Below, one piece after another: positions 63,904 through 64,000 of a DNA stretch of 64,000 nucleotides. The notes under the pieces are model-generated. The model was not told where the DNA came from, did not search any database, and was given only the letters and a program-made list of their open reading frames with translations. The stretch lies in the NCBI GenBank assembly GCA_048359995.1, contig DBGCPK010000002.1, forward strand, positions 11,945 through 75,944, read 5' to 3'. The position numbers and the translations under genes are program-made. Source of the stretch: UBA3210 sp048359995 (GTDB taxonomy: Bacteria > Bacillota_I > Bacilli_A > RFN20 > CAG-449). Within the stretch, counting starts at the first letter, position 1. Every line of letters starts with the position of its first letter.

Positions 63904-63999
63904 TCATAACGGAGGATAAATTGCCATAATTTTATTCATCGTTATCATCATAGCTGCCAAGTACAGCAAGGCATTGTATGCGCAGGCGGTTTTTTCGTA
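63904..63999 (-). pseudogene. C-terminal end of a second IS5-family transposase (continues beyond window)
   Basis: The last 31 residues, YEKTACAYNALLYLAAMMIT followed by MNKIMAIYPPL, align with the end of the complete IS5 transposase in this window (YEKTNASYEALLQLAASIIA, then FRKIGVI). It is therefore a related but distinct IS5-family element whose body lies to the right of the window. Whether it is intact cannot be seen here. Confidence 0.8.
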
Positions 64000-64000
64000 T

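Overview
The window looks like a chromosome segment of an uncultured, host-associated member of the Bacillota, probably a gut Bacilli lineage near the Mollicutes. This is inferred from gene content, not from a marker gene. The exported proteins are lipoproteins with a Cys lipobox followed by Ser-rich linkers, and nothing implies an outer membrane. Promoters, ribosome sites and cre boxes are of the Gram-positive type. The sugar-ABC ATPase carries a large insertion of the kind I recall from Mollicutes UgpC-like proteins. TGA is used as a stop, so the code is standard.

Layout. 1-15.5 kb (minus): a surface operon with a 2485-residue subtilase carrying BspA-type leucine-rich repeats, then four lipoproteins; the last runs off the left edge. 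15.6-32.8 kb: housekeeping and stress genes. These are an SDR oxidoreductase, an XRE membrane regulator with a near-leaderless promoter, DegV, two tRNA-Leu genes, a surface GH13/CBM26 amylase behind a perfect cre box, an unknown exported membrane protein, a NatAB-type exporter, QueT behind a preQ1-I riboswitch, a Fur-family regulator plus metal exporter behind a Fur box, a FtsX-type ABC exporter with a divergent TetR regulator, and a flavin reductase.

32.8-58.6 kb (minus): a long carbohydrate-utilisation cluster. Its order of transcription is: UgpC/MsmK-type ATPase with a coiled-coil insertion; polytopic accessory protein; SGNH esterase, GH43 and CBM9-like lipoproteins; a 1088-residue lipoprotein with a triplicated module; GH3; solute-binding protein and two permeases; a small lipoprotein; GH31 with a PA14-like insert; MBL hydrolase; HAD phosphatase; GH36; GH2. 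The likely logic is surface trimming and de-acetylation, ABC import of oligosaccharides, and cytoplasmic depolymerisation. The enzyme set best fits a branched hemicellulose such as xyloglucan, but no endo-acting glucanase is present.

58.6-64 kb: a region with clearly higher G+C. It holds a YjbR-like protein, a nucleoside 2-deoxyribosyltransferase-like protein, a YolD-like protein and a truncated Y-family DNA polymerase. The polymerase is cut off by an IS1380-family transposase, which is itself interrupted by a complete 907-bp IS5-family element with a TAA target duplication. The end of a second IS5-family transposase lies at the right edge. This part is a mobile or degraded island, or possibly an assembly join. 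No CRISPR array, rRNA gene or replication origin was seen.
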